A stretch of 64,000 nucleotides of DNA from JAAYYM01 sp035271065 (GCA_035271065.1 DATESB010000132.1:1-64000), one strand, 5' to 3'; shown: positions 51,820 through 60,614, counted from the stretch's first letter. The notes: generated from the sequence alone by a model not told the origin. Translations and numbers: made by a program.

Positions 51820-51880
51820 TATAAATCCTCATTGTGTGTGCCATCATATTTGCTGTCATATTGGCATCCAAAATCTATTT

Positions 51881-52729
51881 TCATGCATTCAGGCTTAAAA
51901 ATGCCGCAAGGTTTCCCCTGCGTCCGTGACTTGCACGATGTGAAAATAAAAACTCCGGATTGCAGCAAGTACAAATATCCGAAACAGAAATGTGTTCTTC
52001 TTTCACGCCTGCATCCAACATAATCAATTGATTGGCTTTCCATAAATCCAATTGATACTTTTCGTTTTCTTTTGGATACAGGATCTGCTTGATCTCATCA
52101 TTTGAAAATTCTTGTTCAAATTCTTCCGCCACATCGCGGCTTACTTCATAGCAATCCACACAGATACTCGGTCCGATTGCTGCAATAATATCTGCAGGTT
52201 TTGTACCATATTCGCGCTGCATCGTTTCTATGGTTTTTGCACCGATACGCCCTACTGTTCCACGCCAGCCGGAATGTGTCAATCCGATTGCCTTATGAAC
52301 CGGATCCACAAAATAAAGCGGTACACAATCCGCATAAAATGTGACCAAGACCAGCCCCGGCACATTGGTCACCAATCCGTCTGTATCAAAGAAGTTCTTT
52401 TTCCTTGTGATACCATTTCCACGGTCTGCCTGTGTCACAATCCGCACATTGGTTGTATGTGTCTGGTCAGAAAACACCATATCTTCACATGATACCCCAA
52501 GTGCATCCGCAATGCGATGAAAGTTTGTAAGCACATCAGCTTCCTCGTCACCACGCGACAGCCCCAAATTCATCGACTCATAAATACCTTTACTCACACC
52601 ACCAAGTCTTGTTGAAAACCCATGTTTTATTCCGGCGCAAGCCGTCAACATCGGAAAAGTCAGATAAGTAACACCATTCTTCTCATTTATGGTCAAAACA
52701 TCCTGATTGCCGGTTCTGTTTATCTTCAT
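51881..52729 (-). CDS. pgeF: Multicopper-oxidase-like / purine nucleoside phosphorylase YfiH family
   Basis: Formerly called polyphenol oxidase or laccase-domain protein, the YfiH/YlmD family phosphorolyses or deaminates purine nucleosides and has a role in peptidoglycan editing in E. coli. The 282 residues contain the zinc-site residues: H in FSDQTHTTNV, C in FYADCVPLYF and H in HSGWRGT, plus the C-terminal ICTCCNPEFLFSHRASHG. Start follows AGGAG but at a long spacing of about 12 bases. It lies 15 bases after yraN and 61 bases before rluF. Confidence 0.9.
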   Translation of the reverse strand: MKINRTGNQDVLTINEKNGVTYLTFPMLTACAGIKHGFSTRLGGVSKGIYESMNLGLSRGDEEADVLTNFHRIADALGVSCEDMVFSDQTHTTNVRIVTQADRGNGITRKKNFFDTDGLVTNVPGLVLVTFYADCVPLYFVDPVHKAIGLTHSGWRGTVGRIGAKTIETMQREYGTKPADIIAAIGPSICVDCYEVSRDVAEEFEQEFSNDEIKQILYPKENEKYQLDLWKANQLIMLDAGVKEEHISVSDICTCCNPEFLFSHRASHGRRGNLAAFLSLNA

Positions 52730-52744
52730 ATCAAGTATAATCTC

Positions 52745-53107
52745 CTACTTCCCAATATATAAAAATGCATTCTCATACCATTCTATTTCTTCACCACAGA
52801 TTGCAATCACATCAAATCGACATGCCCTATTATCACCAATATGATGACATACCCGATAATAATCCGCAATCTTGCATATGGTTCTCTGCTTCTTTAGATT
52901 AACTGCACAAGCAGGTTCACCAAATCGATTATCCTTTCGGTACTTCACCTCAACAAAAAGGTACGTATTCCTGTCAAATCCGATGATATCAATCTCGCCG
53001 AAACGATTCCGAAAGTTGCGTTCCAAAATCCTGATACCCTTATTTTCCAGATATCGTGCCGCCTTGTCCTCGTACTGCGCCCCAAGTTCTCTTTTATTGA
53101 TTTCCAC
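52745..53107 (-). CDS. YraN/UPF0102 family nuclease-like protein
   Basis: A 120-residue protein with the PD-(D/E)xK-type core: GEIDIIG and FVEVKYR, plus a conserved LGAQYEDKAARYLENKGIRIL start. Function in bacteria is unsettled, though a DNA-related role is assumed. It precedes pgeF by 15 bases and follows the FlhB-like gene. Confidence 0.92.
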   Translation of the reverse strand: MEINKRELGAQYEDKAARYLENKGIRILERNFRNRFGEIDIIGFDRNTYLFVEVKYRKDNRFGEPACAVNLKKQRTICKIADYYRVCHHIGDNRACRFDVIAICGEEIEWYENAFLYIGK

Positions 53108-53136
53108 CGGTTCACCCCTGTTTCGTTACCAGAACC

Positions 53137-53430
53137 CTACTGTTTCAGTTTGCTTCTAATCTTCTCCATATCATCCACAAAAACGAGGATTTCCGCTACA
53201 ACCTCATACAATTCCGGCGGTATCATATCACCGATTTCAAGTTTTGATAAGGTATTGGCAAGTTTGCTGTCCTGATGAATGGGTACATTTGCTTCCTGCG
53301 CCTTCTCAATGATGCGCTCCGCAATGTGTCCAACACCTGTTGCAATGACATGAGGTGCTTCATCGCCCGGATCATATTGTAAGGCAATCGCCTGTTTGCG
53401 TTTTTCACGTTCGTTCTTTTCTTCCGGCAT
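53137..53430 (-). CDS. FlhB C-terminal-like protein (YlqH/FlhX type)
   Basis: A 97-residue protein resembling only the cytoplasmic tail of the flagellar export switch FlhB: AIALQYDPGDEAPHVIATG and ADELAERI-like helices (HIAERIIEKAQEANVPI). The autocleavage NPTH motif is absent, as in YlqH. The gene is next to a FliK-like gene, an order known from Bacillus (ylqG-ylqH between rnhB and sucC). No other flagellar genes are in the window. Function unknown. Confidence 0.9.
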   Translation of the reverse strand: MPEEKNEREKRKQAIALQYDPGDEAPHVIATGVGHIAERIIEKAQEANVPIHQDSKLANTLSKLEIGDMIPPELYEVVAEILVFVDDMEKIRSKLKQ

Positions 53431-53452
53431 TTCTATTCTCCCACATACGCTT

Positions 53453-55171
53453 CTATGCTCTCACATCAAATGAATACTTCGCCACACCTGCTGCTCCCGG
53501 CGGTATTGCTGCCCCATTACCATGCAAAAATTCCTCTACAACATTGGTTTCCTCTGTTTCTTTCACGGATACACTAGTCTTCATTTGATAACCCTTCTTG
53601 GTCAACCGTTCATTCAACAAATGAATATTGGCTTCTATAAAATCAAGCATTTCTTCTTTTTGCAAATAGAAATGAGTGCTGACCTTATTTTGCTGCATTG
53701 CAACATGAATATCCATCGTCCCAAGCGTTTCCATCTCTAAATGGAGCAAGGCGCTGACATTGCCGTCCTTTGCTGCCAGATTCTTCTTATTCGTGTACAC
53801 ATACAAATCACCATGTGCATTTTCCTGACTCATCTTCAGCGGCAGCTGCACATATGACAACATCTGATTGAGTTGGTTCATGAAATTAACATTGTCCTGC
53901 ATATTTCCGGCACTCTTTACCAGTGTAGCATCCGGCTTTGCAGTATTTTGCAATGCCTGCAGTATCTTCTGGGACTGCTCGGAGATGCGGCGGTATAGTT
54001 CCTCTACTCTGCCCTCTTTTGCAACATCCTCCGGTTTTAACAGCCATTGTTGCGTCAAATCACTCTTTAATAAATTCTGATATGCATCACTTTGCAGTAA
54101 CGTCTTAAGATGTTCATTGTGATGTGCTTCCGGCTGTGCAAGTGCTTCTTTTAAGAAATCATAAACCTGCTGTGTTGTCATCTGCCCATTCAGCAGTTGT
54201 GCTTTTCCCTCTTGTGACAACCCAAGGTTCTCTAAATGTTCTGCAAGTGACTGTCTCTGCTCCGGTGTTAATTCTTGTAAAGCAGTATCAGAAATCCCCG
54301 CCTGTGCTGTTGTCTGTGCTCCGGTTACCACCTGATCCGTCACCTGCGCTCCGGTTGCTGCCTGCTCTGCCAGACTTCCCGCTAATGCATCAACTGCCTG
54401 ACCACCTGCTGTTACATCTGCCTGACTGCTTGCTGCTTCCGTCAATTGTTCTCTTCCTGCTGTCAGTATATCAAGTAATTGACGATTCAAATCATAAGAT
54501 TCTACTGTATTTCCCTGTGCCGTCAATTCACCGATCAACTTCGGTATACCATCAGTTAGGTTATTCACATCTTTCAAAATCTGATGTTCCAGATTCTGAT
54601 ATTTTTCAAACTGTGCAACATTACTCTCTGTAATCGGAAGTTGCAGTTTAGTCATTTGCACCAAAGTTTTTGTATCAACATTCTGAAATGAATTCACCTG
54701 GCGAAACATCTCCTGTAAAGCATGCTTATTTACCGGCATTCCTTCTTCCATCATGGCAGAAGTCATACCGATTGTCTTTTCATTCACAGGAAGTCCTGCA
54801 GCATCCAACGCCTTCAAAACTGCCGGATCTGCTGAAGTCAGATTGGTATACAACGGTCTGAGAAACATTTGATTATTCTTATTGGATTGCACCTCAAAGT
54901 AAACGCTCTGCCCCAGCGTCAAGGAGATATCGCCTTCCATTCTGGCTGAAATCGTCTGATGATTGCCAAGTAAAATCAGAATATCTTTCCCGTTAATTTC
55001 CGCAACTTCACCTGAAAAAACCTGTCCAGCATTATAATTCCCGGAATTCAGATTGGCACTGTGATTTCCCTGCACATGAACAGAACCTGCTGCATTTGCC
55101 GCAGATGTTGCTGCTGTATTCTGTGCTGCCGCTGTATTCGATTGTGTGCTTCCCGATAAATTCAGATTCAT
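53453..55171 (-). CDS. FliK-like flagellar hook-length control protein (YlqG type)
   Basis: A 572-residue protein with a low-complexity Ala/Asn/Thr start, a central Gln/Ala/Thr-rich region (about 255-310), and a C-terminal Flg_hook domain near residues 455-545 (LPLKMSQENAHGDLYVYT, LHLEMETLGTMDIHVAM, NEVSTHFYLQ-like). Its position beside the FlhB-tail-like gene and rnhB is conserved in Firmicutes. The ATG at 55169-55171 has GGAG six bases upstream, so it is preferred to the GTG before it. It could measure hook length or be a relic. Confidence 0.82.
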   Translation of the reverse strand: MNLNLSGSTQSNTAAAQNTAATSAANAAGSVHVQGNHSANLNSGNYNAGQVFSGEVAEINGKDILILLGNHQTISARMEGDISLTLGQSVYFEVQSNKNNQMFLRPLYTNLTSADPAVLKALDAAGLPVNEKTIGMTSAMMEEGMPVNKHALQEMFRQVNSFQNVDTKTLVQMTKLQLPITESNVAQFEKYQNLEHQILKDVNNLTDGIPKLIGELTAQGNTVESYDLNRQLLDILTAGREQLTEAASSQADVTAGGQAVDALAGSLAEQAATGAQVTDQVVTGAQTTAQAGISDTALQELTPEQRQSLAEHLENLGLSQEGKAQLLNGQMTTQQVYDFLKEALAQPEAHHNEHLKTLLQSDAYQNLLKSDLTQQWLLKPEDVAKEGRVEELYRRISEQSQKILQALQNTAKPDATLVKSAGNMQDNVNFMNQLNQMLSYVQLPLKMSQENAHGDLYVYTNKKNLAAKDGNVSALLHLEMETLGTMDIHVAMQQNKVSTHFYLQKEEMLDFIEANIHLLNERLTKKGYQMKTSVSVKETEETNVVEEFLHGNGAAIPPGAAGVAKYSFDVRA

Positions 55172-55214
55172 CACATTCTCCGTTTGCTATCCATTACTAT
55201 CCATTAAATTCTGT

Positions 55215-55979
55215 TCAACAAAAGTGAGTAATAAAACTCTTTCTGTGAATTGGCGAAGGACCGATTTGCTTCAACGCTTCTATATGTGTCACTGCTCCGT
55301 AGCCCTTATTCCCTGCAAATCCATATGCCGGATATTCCTTATCATATTCCACCATTAATCTGTCTCGCGTCACCTTAGCAATGATGCTTGCAGCTGCAAT
55401 AGACACGCTCTTTGCATCGCCCTTAATAATCGGTATTTGCTTAATAGAAACAAGTGGAATGGTCACTGCATCATTTAATAATATATCGGGTTGCACAGAT
55501 AAATTCTGAATGGCCTGCCTCATTGCTTCGTAAGTTGCCTGTAGGATATTAATCTCATCAATCCGTGCAGGAGAAACAAGTCCTAAACCTGTTGCAACTG
55601 CCTTCTCCATGATAACATCATATAATTCCTCGCGCTTCTTCTCTGACAACTGTTTGGAATCATTCAGATATAGAATATCACAGTCCTTTGGTAAGATAAC
55701 CGCCCCTGCTACCACAGGGCCTGCCAAAGGGCCTCTTCCGACTTCATCAATTCCACAGATAAACTCATATCCCTCAGCATCGTATTGGCGTTCGAACTCT
55801 TGTAACGCATAGGTACGCTCTCGTTCAGCCTGAAGCATATCCAGTTGTTTTTGCGCCTTTTTAATGAGTGCTGTCACACCACTTCGCTCATCACTTGCAT
55901 ATGTTGCTATTAATTCAGGCAGCATTGAAACATTTGCTGCCTGAAATTCATTCCTTATTTCACCTATCTTCTTTTCCAT
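55215..55979 (-). CDS. rnhB: Ribonuclease HII
   Basis: RNase HII removes ribonucleotides and RNA primers from DNA. The 254 residues match Bacillus RNase HII, with an N-terminal extension of about 70 residues and a catalytic core GIDEVGRGPLAGPVVAGAV (D/E pair near residue 77), NDAVTIP, and GDAKSVSIAAASIIAKVTRD. It lies between the FliK-like gene and a signal peptidase gene. Confidence 0.96.
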   Translation of the reverse strand: MEKKIGEIRNEFQAANVSMLPELIATYASDERSGVTALIKKAQKQLDMLQAERERTYALQEFERQYDAEGYEFICGIDEVGRGPLAGPVVAGAVILPKDCDILYLNDSKQLSEKKREELYDVIMEKAVATGLGLVSPARIDEINILQATYEAMRQAIQNLSVQPDILLNDAVTIPLVSIKQIPIIKGDAKSVSIAAASIIAKVTRDRLMVEYDKEYPAYGFAGNKGYGAVTHIEALKQIGPSPIHRKSFITHFC

Positions 55980-55988
55980 GTGTAACTC

Positions 55989-56561
55989 CTATTTTGATGT
56001 GAGCAGGCCAAAACTTTTAAGCGGCCAGATACGCAGCCATGCCTTACCCCCAATATCCTCTCGTTTAATATTGCCGACCTCTTCCATACGGCTGTCCAGA
56101 CTATCATTTCGATTGTCGCCCATAACAAAATATTCATCAGTTCCCAACTGCACCGGTATATCAGCACGACCGCCCGATTGAATCACTTCCAAGCCATAGG
56201 ACTCCGCAAGTTCTTCATCATTTATAAATATCTTGCCTTCTTTAATCTGTACCTTCTCACCCGGTAATCCGATAATACGCTTAATCAAATATTCATTCGG
56301 ATCTGCTTCATACGGAAATGAAACAATATCAAACCGTTCAGGCTCATGAAAACGATAGGATATCGTATCCATCATGATATTATCACCGTCATAGAGTGTT
56401 GCTTCCATCGATGAAGTATGAACACGTGAACGATGCGTCACATAGGTTACGATAAAAAAAGTCACTCCTAATACAATGAGTACAAACAAACCAAAACTCA
56501 AGACCTTCTTAAGAATTTTAATCCAAACCGATTCCTTACGTCTGCGTCTTCCGGTAGCCAT
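55989..56561 (-). CDS. lepB: Signal peptidase I (first copy)
   Basis: SPase I cleaves signal peptides on the outer face of the membrane. The 190 residues have one N-terminal membrane helix (about 18-40), the catalytic S51 (TSSMEATL) and K94 (LIKRIIGLPGE), and the GDNRNDSLDSR box. It is the shorter Gram-positive SipS type. A second copy lies at 57435-58013; both flank rbgA, in the same operon. Confidence 0.95.
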   Translation of the reverse strand: MATGRRRRKESVWIKILKKVLSFGLFVLIVLGVTFFIVTYVTHRSRVHTSSMEATLYDGDNIMMDTISYRFHEPERFDIVSFPYEADPNEYLIKRIIGLPGEKVQIKEGKIFINDEELAESYGLEVIQSGGRADIPVQLGTDEYFVMGDNRNDSLDSRMEEVGNIKREDIGGKAWLRIWPLKSFGLLTSK

Positions 56562-56567
56562 TTTACA

Positions 56568-57428
56568 TTACTCTCCCTTAGGTGGGCGTTCCAAAGTGAT
56601 ACGTCCAAATTTTCCCCTTCTGAAATCATCAATCAGCATCCCTGCTGCTTTATCTGTATTCGGCAGATTGCCCTTCTGCAAACAGTGTCTGTTAATTGCA
56701 ATGTCACATAACAGTTCCATTGGTTCCTTCTTTAAATCAGAGAGTTCATAACGGCTTGCCAATACTGTCGGCTTGAATTCCACAAAGAATTTAATCAACT
56801 CCAATGCAAGTTCTTCCGTATTCAATATCTCATCATTAATAGAACCAATCATCGCAAGTCTCAGACCGACATCCTGGTCTGAAAACTTCGGCCACAAAAT
56901 ACCCGGTGTATCCAAGAGTTCAATATTTCTGTTCAGACGTATCCACTGTTTGCCCTTGGTAACGCCCGGTTTATTACCTGTCTTGGTGCATGCTTTTCCT
57001 GCAAATGAATTAATAAATGTGGACTTTCCGACATTTGGAATGCCGACTACCATTGCACGTACCGGTCTGTTAAGAATTCCTCTCTTACGGTCTCTCTCTA
57101 TCTTATCCTTACATGCTTCCTGAACGGCACCTTGAATTGCTTTCATGCCGGCTCCGGTCTTTGAATTAATTTTTACAACCGCATAGCCAAGGCCCTTGAA
57201 ATAAGTAATCCACTCCTCATTCCACTGGTCATCCGCCAAATCAGATTTATTCAGTAAAATCAATCTCGACTTATTCTTGCCCAATTCGTCAATATCGGGA
57301 TTACGACTGCTTAACGGAATACGGGCATCCACCAACTCGATAATAATATCGATTAACTTGATGTTCTCCTCCATCATTCGTTTTGCCTTCATCATATGTC
57401 CCGGATACCATTGATAATTCATATTCAT
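56568..57428 (-). CDS. rbgA: Ribosome biogenesis GTPase RbgA (YlqF)
   Basis: RbgA is a circularly permuted GTPase needed for late 50S assembly. The order of G motifs is permuted as expected: NKSDLAD (G4) at about 60, GIPNVGKSTF (G1) at about 130, and LLDTPGILWPKF (G3) near 180. The N-terminal YPGHMMKAKR is typical. The 286 residues are standard. It lies directly between two signal peptidase genes and follows rplS, an order also seen in Bacillus. Confidence 0.97.
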   Translation of the reverse strand: MNMNYQWYPGHMMKAKRMMEENIKLIDIIIELVDARIPLSSRNPDIDELGKNKSRLILLNKSDLADDQWNEEWITYFKGLGYAVVKINSKTGAGMKAIQGAVQEACKDKIERDRKRGILNRPVRAMVVGIPNVGKSTFINSFAGKACTKTGNKPGVTKGKQWIRLNRNIELLDTPGILWPKFSDQDVGLRLAMIGSINDEILNTEELALELIKFFVEFKPTVLASRYELSDLKKEPMELLCDIAINRHCLQKGNLPNTDKAAGMLIDDFRRGKFGRITLERPPKGE

Positions 57429-57434
57429 CCCCCT

Positions 57435-58013
57435 CTATTCTATCAAGCCCATTCCGATTTTACCGCTCGCCATGTGGTACCACGCCTTGCCGTCAATTGT
57501 TTCAACAGACACATTGCCGATATTACCGGAACGGCTGTCCTCACTGTTCTCACGATTATCACCCAGCACAAAATACTCATCCACGCCCAGTTCAATCTCT
57601 GCCTCTGCAATACCGGGATCATTTGTCACCTCAACTACATCATTCTGATAAGGTAGTCCGTCTATGTAGACAGCACCCTGCTTAATCTGAATGGTTTCTC
57701 CCGGCAACCCAATCACACGCTTCACATAGTAGTGTGAATTTTCATTGCCGTTCGGACGAAATACAATGACATCATTGCGTTCCGGTGAACCGTATTGATA
57801 AGCAATCCTGTTAATCAGTATCTCCTGACCATTATAAAGCGTTGGCTCCATGGACGAACCAACAACTGCTGTACGGATACCAAACGAAGACACTAATACA
57901 AAAGCAGCCAGTATTGCAACCACAATACCAAATTCCCATGTAATCAATTCATATAAAAAAGCTCTGTTCATCTTAATCTGTCTGCGACGAAACGTTAAAC
58001 CCTTATTATTCAT
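57435..58013 (-). CDS. lepB: Signal peptidase I (second copy)
   Basis: A 192-residue SPase I with one membrane helix (about 24-45), catalytic S54 (GSSMEPTLY) and K98 (YVKRVIGLPGE), and GDNRENSEDSR. It is about as far from the first copy as paralogues usually are, and has a conserved PTL after the serine where the first copy has ATL. The presence of two copies around rbgA suggests a tandem duplication. A terminator of rplS lies just upstream, at 58074-58112, and a TATACT box follows it. Confidence 0.95.
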   Translation of the reverse strand: MNNKGLTFRRRQIKMNRAFLYELITWEFGIVVAILAAFVLVSSFGIRTAVVGSSMEPTLYNGQEILINRIAYQYGSPERNDVIVFRPNGNENSHYYVKRVIGLPGETIQIKQGAVYIDGLPYQNDVVEVTNDPGIAEAEIELGVDEYFVLGDNRENSEDSRSGNIGNVSVETIDGKAWYHMASGKIGMGLIE

Positions 58014-58073
58014 ACCTACCGCCTTGTTTCTTACATAATATTACCTAATAAAGTATAGCATATTTTTAGGAAT

Positions 58074-58112
58074 GAAAAAAGAGACAATATACATATTTGT
58101 ACTTGTCTCTTT
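58074..58112 (-). terminator. Terminator of rplS
   Basis: On the minus strand AGAGACAA (58110-58103) pairs with TTGTCTCT (58087-58080), with further GTAC/GTAT pairing inside. Six U residues (58080-58075) follow. It is about 20 bases after the rplS stop codon. Confidence 0.75.
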
Positions 58113-58128
58113 GTCATCTGCAACTGTA

Positions 58129-58476
58129 TTATTTCACTAATTCTTTTACCTTAGCACGTTTGCCGACTCTGTCTCTTAAGTAGAATAATTTTGCTCTTCT
58201 TACTTTACCTTTTCTGATTACTTCAACTTTTTCAACATTTGGTGAATGTAACGGCCATGTCTTTTCAACACCAACACCGTTTGAACTCTTTCTGACTGTG
58301 AAGGTTGCTCTGTTGCTTCCGCCCTGTTTCTTCAAAACAGTTCCTTCAAAAATCTGAATTCTTTCTCTGTTACCTTCCTTAATCTTACCATATACCTTAA
58401 CGGTATCTCCTACATTGAAGTCAGAAACGTTCTCTTTCATCTCTGCTGCTTCAATATTCTTAATAATATCACTCAT
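58129..58476 (-). CDS. rplS: 50S ribosomal protein L19
   Basis: The 115 residues are typical L19: FNVGDTVKVYGKIKEGNRER, FEGTVLKKQGGSNRATFTVR, GVGVEKTWPLHSPNVEKVEV and the C-terminal RRAKLFYLRDRVGK. L19 sits at the subunit interface. It has its own promoter (58584-58612), a leader with hairpins, and a terminator at 58074-58112. The ATG follows AGGAGG. Confidence 0.98.
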   Translation of the reverse strand: MSDIIKNIEAAEMKENVSDFNVGDTVKVYGKIKEGNRERIQIFEGTVLKKQGGSNRATFTVRKSSNGVGVEKTWPLHSPNVEKVEVIRKGKVRRAKLFYLRDRVGKRAKVKELVK

Positions 58477-58577
58477 TTAGTGACCTCCTTCTGTGGCATT
58501 CACGGCACCTTGCCGTTCATGTATGGATGTTCTTGCGCACAAATGTACCAGAGGACCATCTCTTTTTTCTCACAACG
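58477..58577 (-). promoter_or_regulatory. Candidate L19 leader upstream of rplS
   Basis: About 100 bases separate the promoter from the rplS start codon. The minus-strand leader contains a hairpin ACGGCA-AGG-TGCCGT and an ATGG/CCAT stem enclosing TCCTCTGGTACATTTGTGCG. An L19 leader is known in low-GC Gram-positives and would bind L19 for autoregulation. I cannot check the covariation model here. Confidence 0.4.
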
Positions 58578-58583
58578 CATTTA

Positions 58584-58612
58584 AGATTAACATATTTATT
58601 GCATGATTGCAA
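58584..58612 (-). promoter_or_regulatory. rplS promoter
   Basis: TTGCAA (58607-58612) and TAATCT (58584-58589) on the minus strand are 17 bases apart. The trmD stop codon is 30 bases upstream, so rplS can be expressed apart from trmD. Confidence 0.6.
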
Positions 58613-58641
58613 GCATTTTGGACTATTTTTCTACCATTTTT

Positions 58642-59391
58642 TCATTTTGAGTTGTTCTCTGCTGTCTGTTTCAATAAATCAGGTCTACGTTCCTTGGTTC
58701 GTATAATGGATTGCTCCTTGCGCCATTTCTCAATATTTGCATGATGACCTGATAATAAAACCTTCGGTACACGCTTTCCGTGCCACTCTTCCGGGCGGGA
58801 ATACTGCGGATACTCTAGTAAATCATCCTGAAATGATTCAAATTCCGCTGATGTTTCATTACTGAGCACTCCGGGAACCAAACGTGAAATTGCATCTACC
58901 ATGACCATAGCCGGAAGTTCGCCACCCGTTAGGACGTAATCACCGATAGAAACATAATCCGTTACGACTTCCTCCAGCACACGTTCATCAATCCCCTCAT
59001 AGTGACCACATAAAAGAATTAAATCTTCCTCTTTTGCATATTCTTCCGCCATACGCTGTGTAAAGGTTGGGCCTTGTGGTGTTAAGTACACTACCCGCGG
59101 CTTTCTGTCTGATGTTTCGCATGGATTGGGCATACATTCCTCCGATGAGTTTCCGTTAATTCGTTCAACAACTGCCCGATAAGCACCGTAAACAGGCTCC
59201 GCCTGCATAAGCATTCCCGCACCGCCACCATAGGTGTAATCATCTACGCGCATATGTTTATTATCTGCATAATCTCTGATATTCACGGCTTCTATCGAAA
59301 GAAGTCCTTTGTCCATAGCCCGCCCGATGATACTGGTATTCAAACCGTCCATCACCATATCCGGAAATAGAGTTAAGATATGAAAATTCAT
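58642..59391 (-). CDS. trmD: tRNA (guanine37-N1)-methyltransferase
   Basis: TrmD methylates G37 of tRNAs next to the anticodon, using SAM. The 249 residues contain the trefoil-knot SPOUT fold: MNFHILTLFPDMVM start, YLTPQGPTFTQ near 110, LLCGHYEGIDERV near 130 and SIGDYVLTGGELPAMVM near 160. The ATG at 59389-59391 is preferred because GGGAG lies 7 bases upstream. It follows rimM by 45 bases. Confidence 0.97.
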   Translation of the reverse strand: MNFHILTLFPDMVMDGLNTSIIGRAMDKGLLSIEAVNIRDYADNKHMRVDDYTYGGGAGMLMQAEPVYGAYRAVVERINGNSSEECMPNPCETSDRKPRVVYLTPQGPTFTQRMAEEYAKEEDLILLCGHYEGIDERVLEEVVTDYVSIGDYVLTGGELPAMVMVDAISRLVPGVLSNETSAEFESFQDDLLEYPQYSRPEEWHGKRVPKVLLSGHHANIEKWRKEQSIIRTKERRPDLLKQTAENNSK

Positions 59392-59436
59392 CTGCATTCT
59401 CCCATTCTATAACAGTCCATTCTATCATCGTTGTTC

Positions 59437-59943
59437 TTACACTAGTCCATCCATAATATGTACTGTCATCACTTTCTGCTCGATATCAATATTCAGAATA
59501 CACTGCTTAATGGCGGGCAGTAATAATTCTTTCCCGTCCTTCATCGTAATCGTATATACATCATTGGCACCTGTCTCCAGATAATCGGTCATCGTACCGA
59601 TTTCCTGACCGTCTTCATCAACAACCGTTATTCCGATTAAATCTGCAACAAAATACTCATCCTTTTGCAGTTTTACGGCATTTTGACGTGTCACATACAG
59701 GTTTTTGCCTTTATATTTTTCAATGTCATTGATATTATCAAACCCTTTGAACTTTAGGATTGCAAACTGCTTAAAAAACTTCACACCCTCTATTTCAAGC
59801 GTCAACAGTTCCTTGTCTGTATCCAATATCACTTCTTTTAACTTCTTAAAACGGTTGACATCATCTGTGGTCGGAAACACTTTGACTTCACCTTTCACTC
59901 CGTGTGTTGATGAAATGATGCCCACTTGTAACATATCTTCCAT
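59437..59943 (-). CDS. rimM: Ribosome maturation factor RimM
   Basis: RimM binds S19 and helps 30S head assembly. The 168 residues contain the RimM N-terminal domain (VGIISSTHGVKGEVKVFP) and a PRC-barrel C-terminal part (DLIGITVVDEDGQEIGTM, ANDVYTI). The position khpA-rimM-trmD is conserved. A hairpin at 59961-59992 lies just before it. Confidence 0.97.
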   Translation of the reverse strand: MEDMLQVGIISSTHGVKGEVKVFPTTDDVNRFKKLKEVILDTDKELLTLEIEGVKFFKQFAILKFKGFDNINDIEKYKGKNLYVTRQNAVKLQKDEYFVADLIGITVVDEDGQEIGTMTDYLETGANDVYTITMKDGKELLLPAIKQCILNIDIEQKVMTVHIMDGLV

Positions 59944-59960
59944 AACTTCTCCCTATAATA

Positions 59961-59992
59961 ACGACTCAGAAACCATGATGTCCCTGAGTCGT
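59961..59992. promoter_or_regulatory. Hairpin between khpA and rimM
   Basis: ACGACTCAG (59961-59969) and CTGAGTCGT (59984-59992) form a perfect 9-base stem with a 14-base loop. On the minus strand it is followed by TATTATAGG and then the rimM ribosome site. Lacking a U-tract, it is more likely an mRNA stability or attenuation element than a strong terminator. Confidence 0.45.
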
Positions 59993-60026
59993 CTTCATTT
60001 ACTGTAAATAATAGCATATCACATCA

Positions 60027-60257
60027 TTACTGCACGATATCTACTACCACTTTCTTGTTTTCCTTCGCGGATGCTGCCTTGACCACGGAGCGGATTGCCT
60101 TGGCGATACGTCCCTGTTTGCCGATGACCTTACCCATGTCAGACTGTGCCACGCGCAATTCAAGCACGATGGTTCTGTCTTTTTCGGTTTGAGTCACAAC
60201 AACCTCATCAGGATTATCAACAAGAGATTTTGCAATTACTTCAACTAGCTCTTTCAT
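60027..60257 (-). CDS. khpA: KH-domain RNA-binding protein KhpA
   Basis: A 76-residue single KH domain (YlqC/KhpA) with the GKQG form of the GxxG loop (GKVIGKQGRIAKAIRSV). KhpA forms an RNA-binding dimer with KhpB/Jag and affects cell division and translation. It lies between rpsP and rimM, the usual place. Confidence 0.96.
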   Translation of the reverse strand: MKELVEVIAKSLVDNPDEVVVTQTEKDRTIVLELRVAQSDMGKVIGKQGRIAKAIRSVVKAASAKENKKVVVDIVQ

Positions 60258-60291
60258 ACATCTACCTCCAAAGGTCTATCGATCGTCCTGA

Positions 60292-60537
60292 TTATTTTTC
60301 GATGCCTGCAATCTTGAAAAGCTTTCCGACTACTTCTGTAGGCTGTGCGCCTGTTGCCAACCACTTTTTAGCCTTCTCTTCATCAATCTTAAATGTGCTG
60401 GGCTCTGTACTGGGATCATATGTTCCGATTTCCTCGATACATCTTCCGTCTCTGGGAGAACGAGAATCTGCAACTACGATTCTATAAAAAGGAGCCTTCT
60501 TCTGTCCCATTCTTCTTAATCTGATTTTAACTGCCAT
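60292..60537 (-). CDS. rpsP: 30S ribosomal protein S16
   Basis: The 81 residues are typical S16: MAVKIRLRRMGQKKAPFYRI, ADSRSPRDGRCIEEIGTYDP and ATGAQPTEVVGKLFKIAGI. The ATG at 60535-60537 follows GGAGGTG; the longer frame to 60546 overlaps the ribosome site. It heads the rpsP-khpA-rimM-trmD operon and has a consensus-like promoter. Confidence 0.98.
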   Translation of the reverse strand: MAVKIRLRRMGQKKAPFYRIVVADSRSPRDGRCIEEIGTYDPSTEPSTFKIDEEKAKKWLATGAQPTEVVGKLFKIAGIEK

Positions 60538-60585
60538 GTCTTTCACCTCCGAAATATTTGAGTATTTTTATTAAAAACCTTGTTC

Positions 60586-60614
60586 ATCATACATGATAAA
60601 AGCATAGGTGTCAA
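60586..60614 (-). promoter_or_regulatory. rpsP operon promoter
   Basis: TTGACA (60609-60614) and TATGAT (60586-60591) on the minus strand are exactly 17 bases apart. A further possible promoter upstream has TTGACA (60662-60667) and TAATAT (60638-60643) at 18 bases. Confidence 0.75.
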
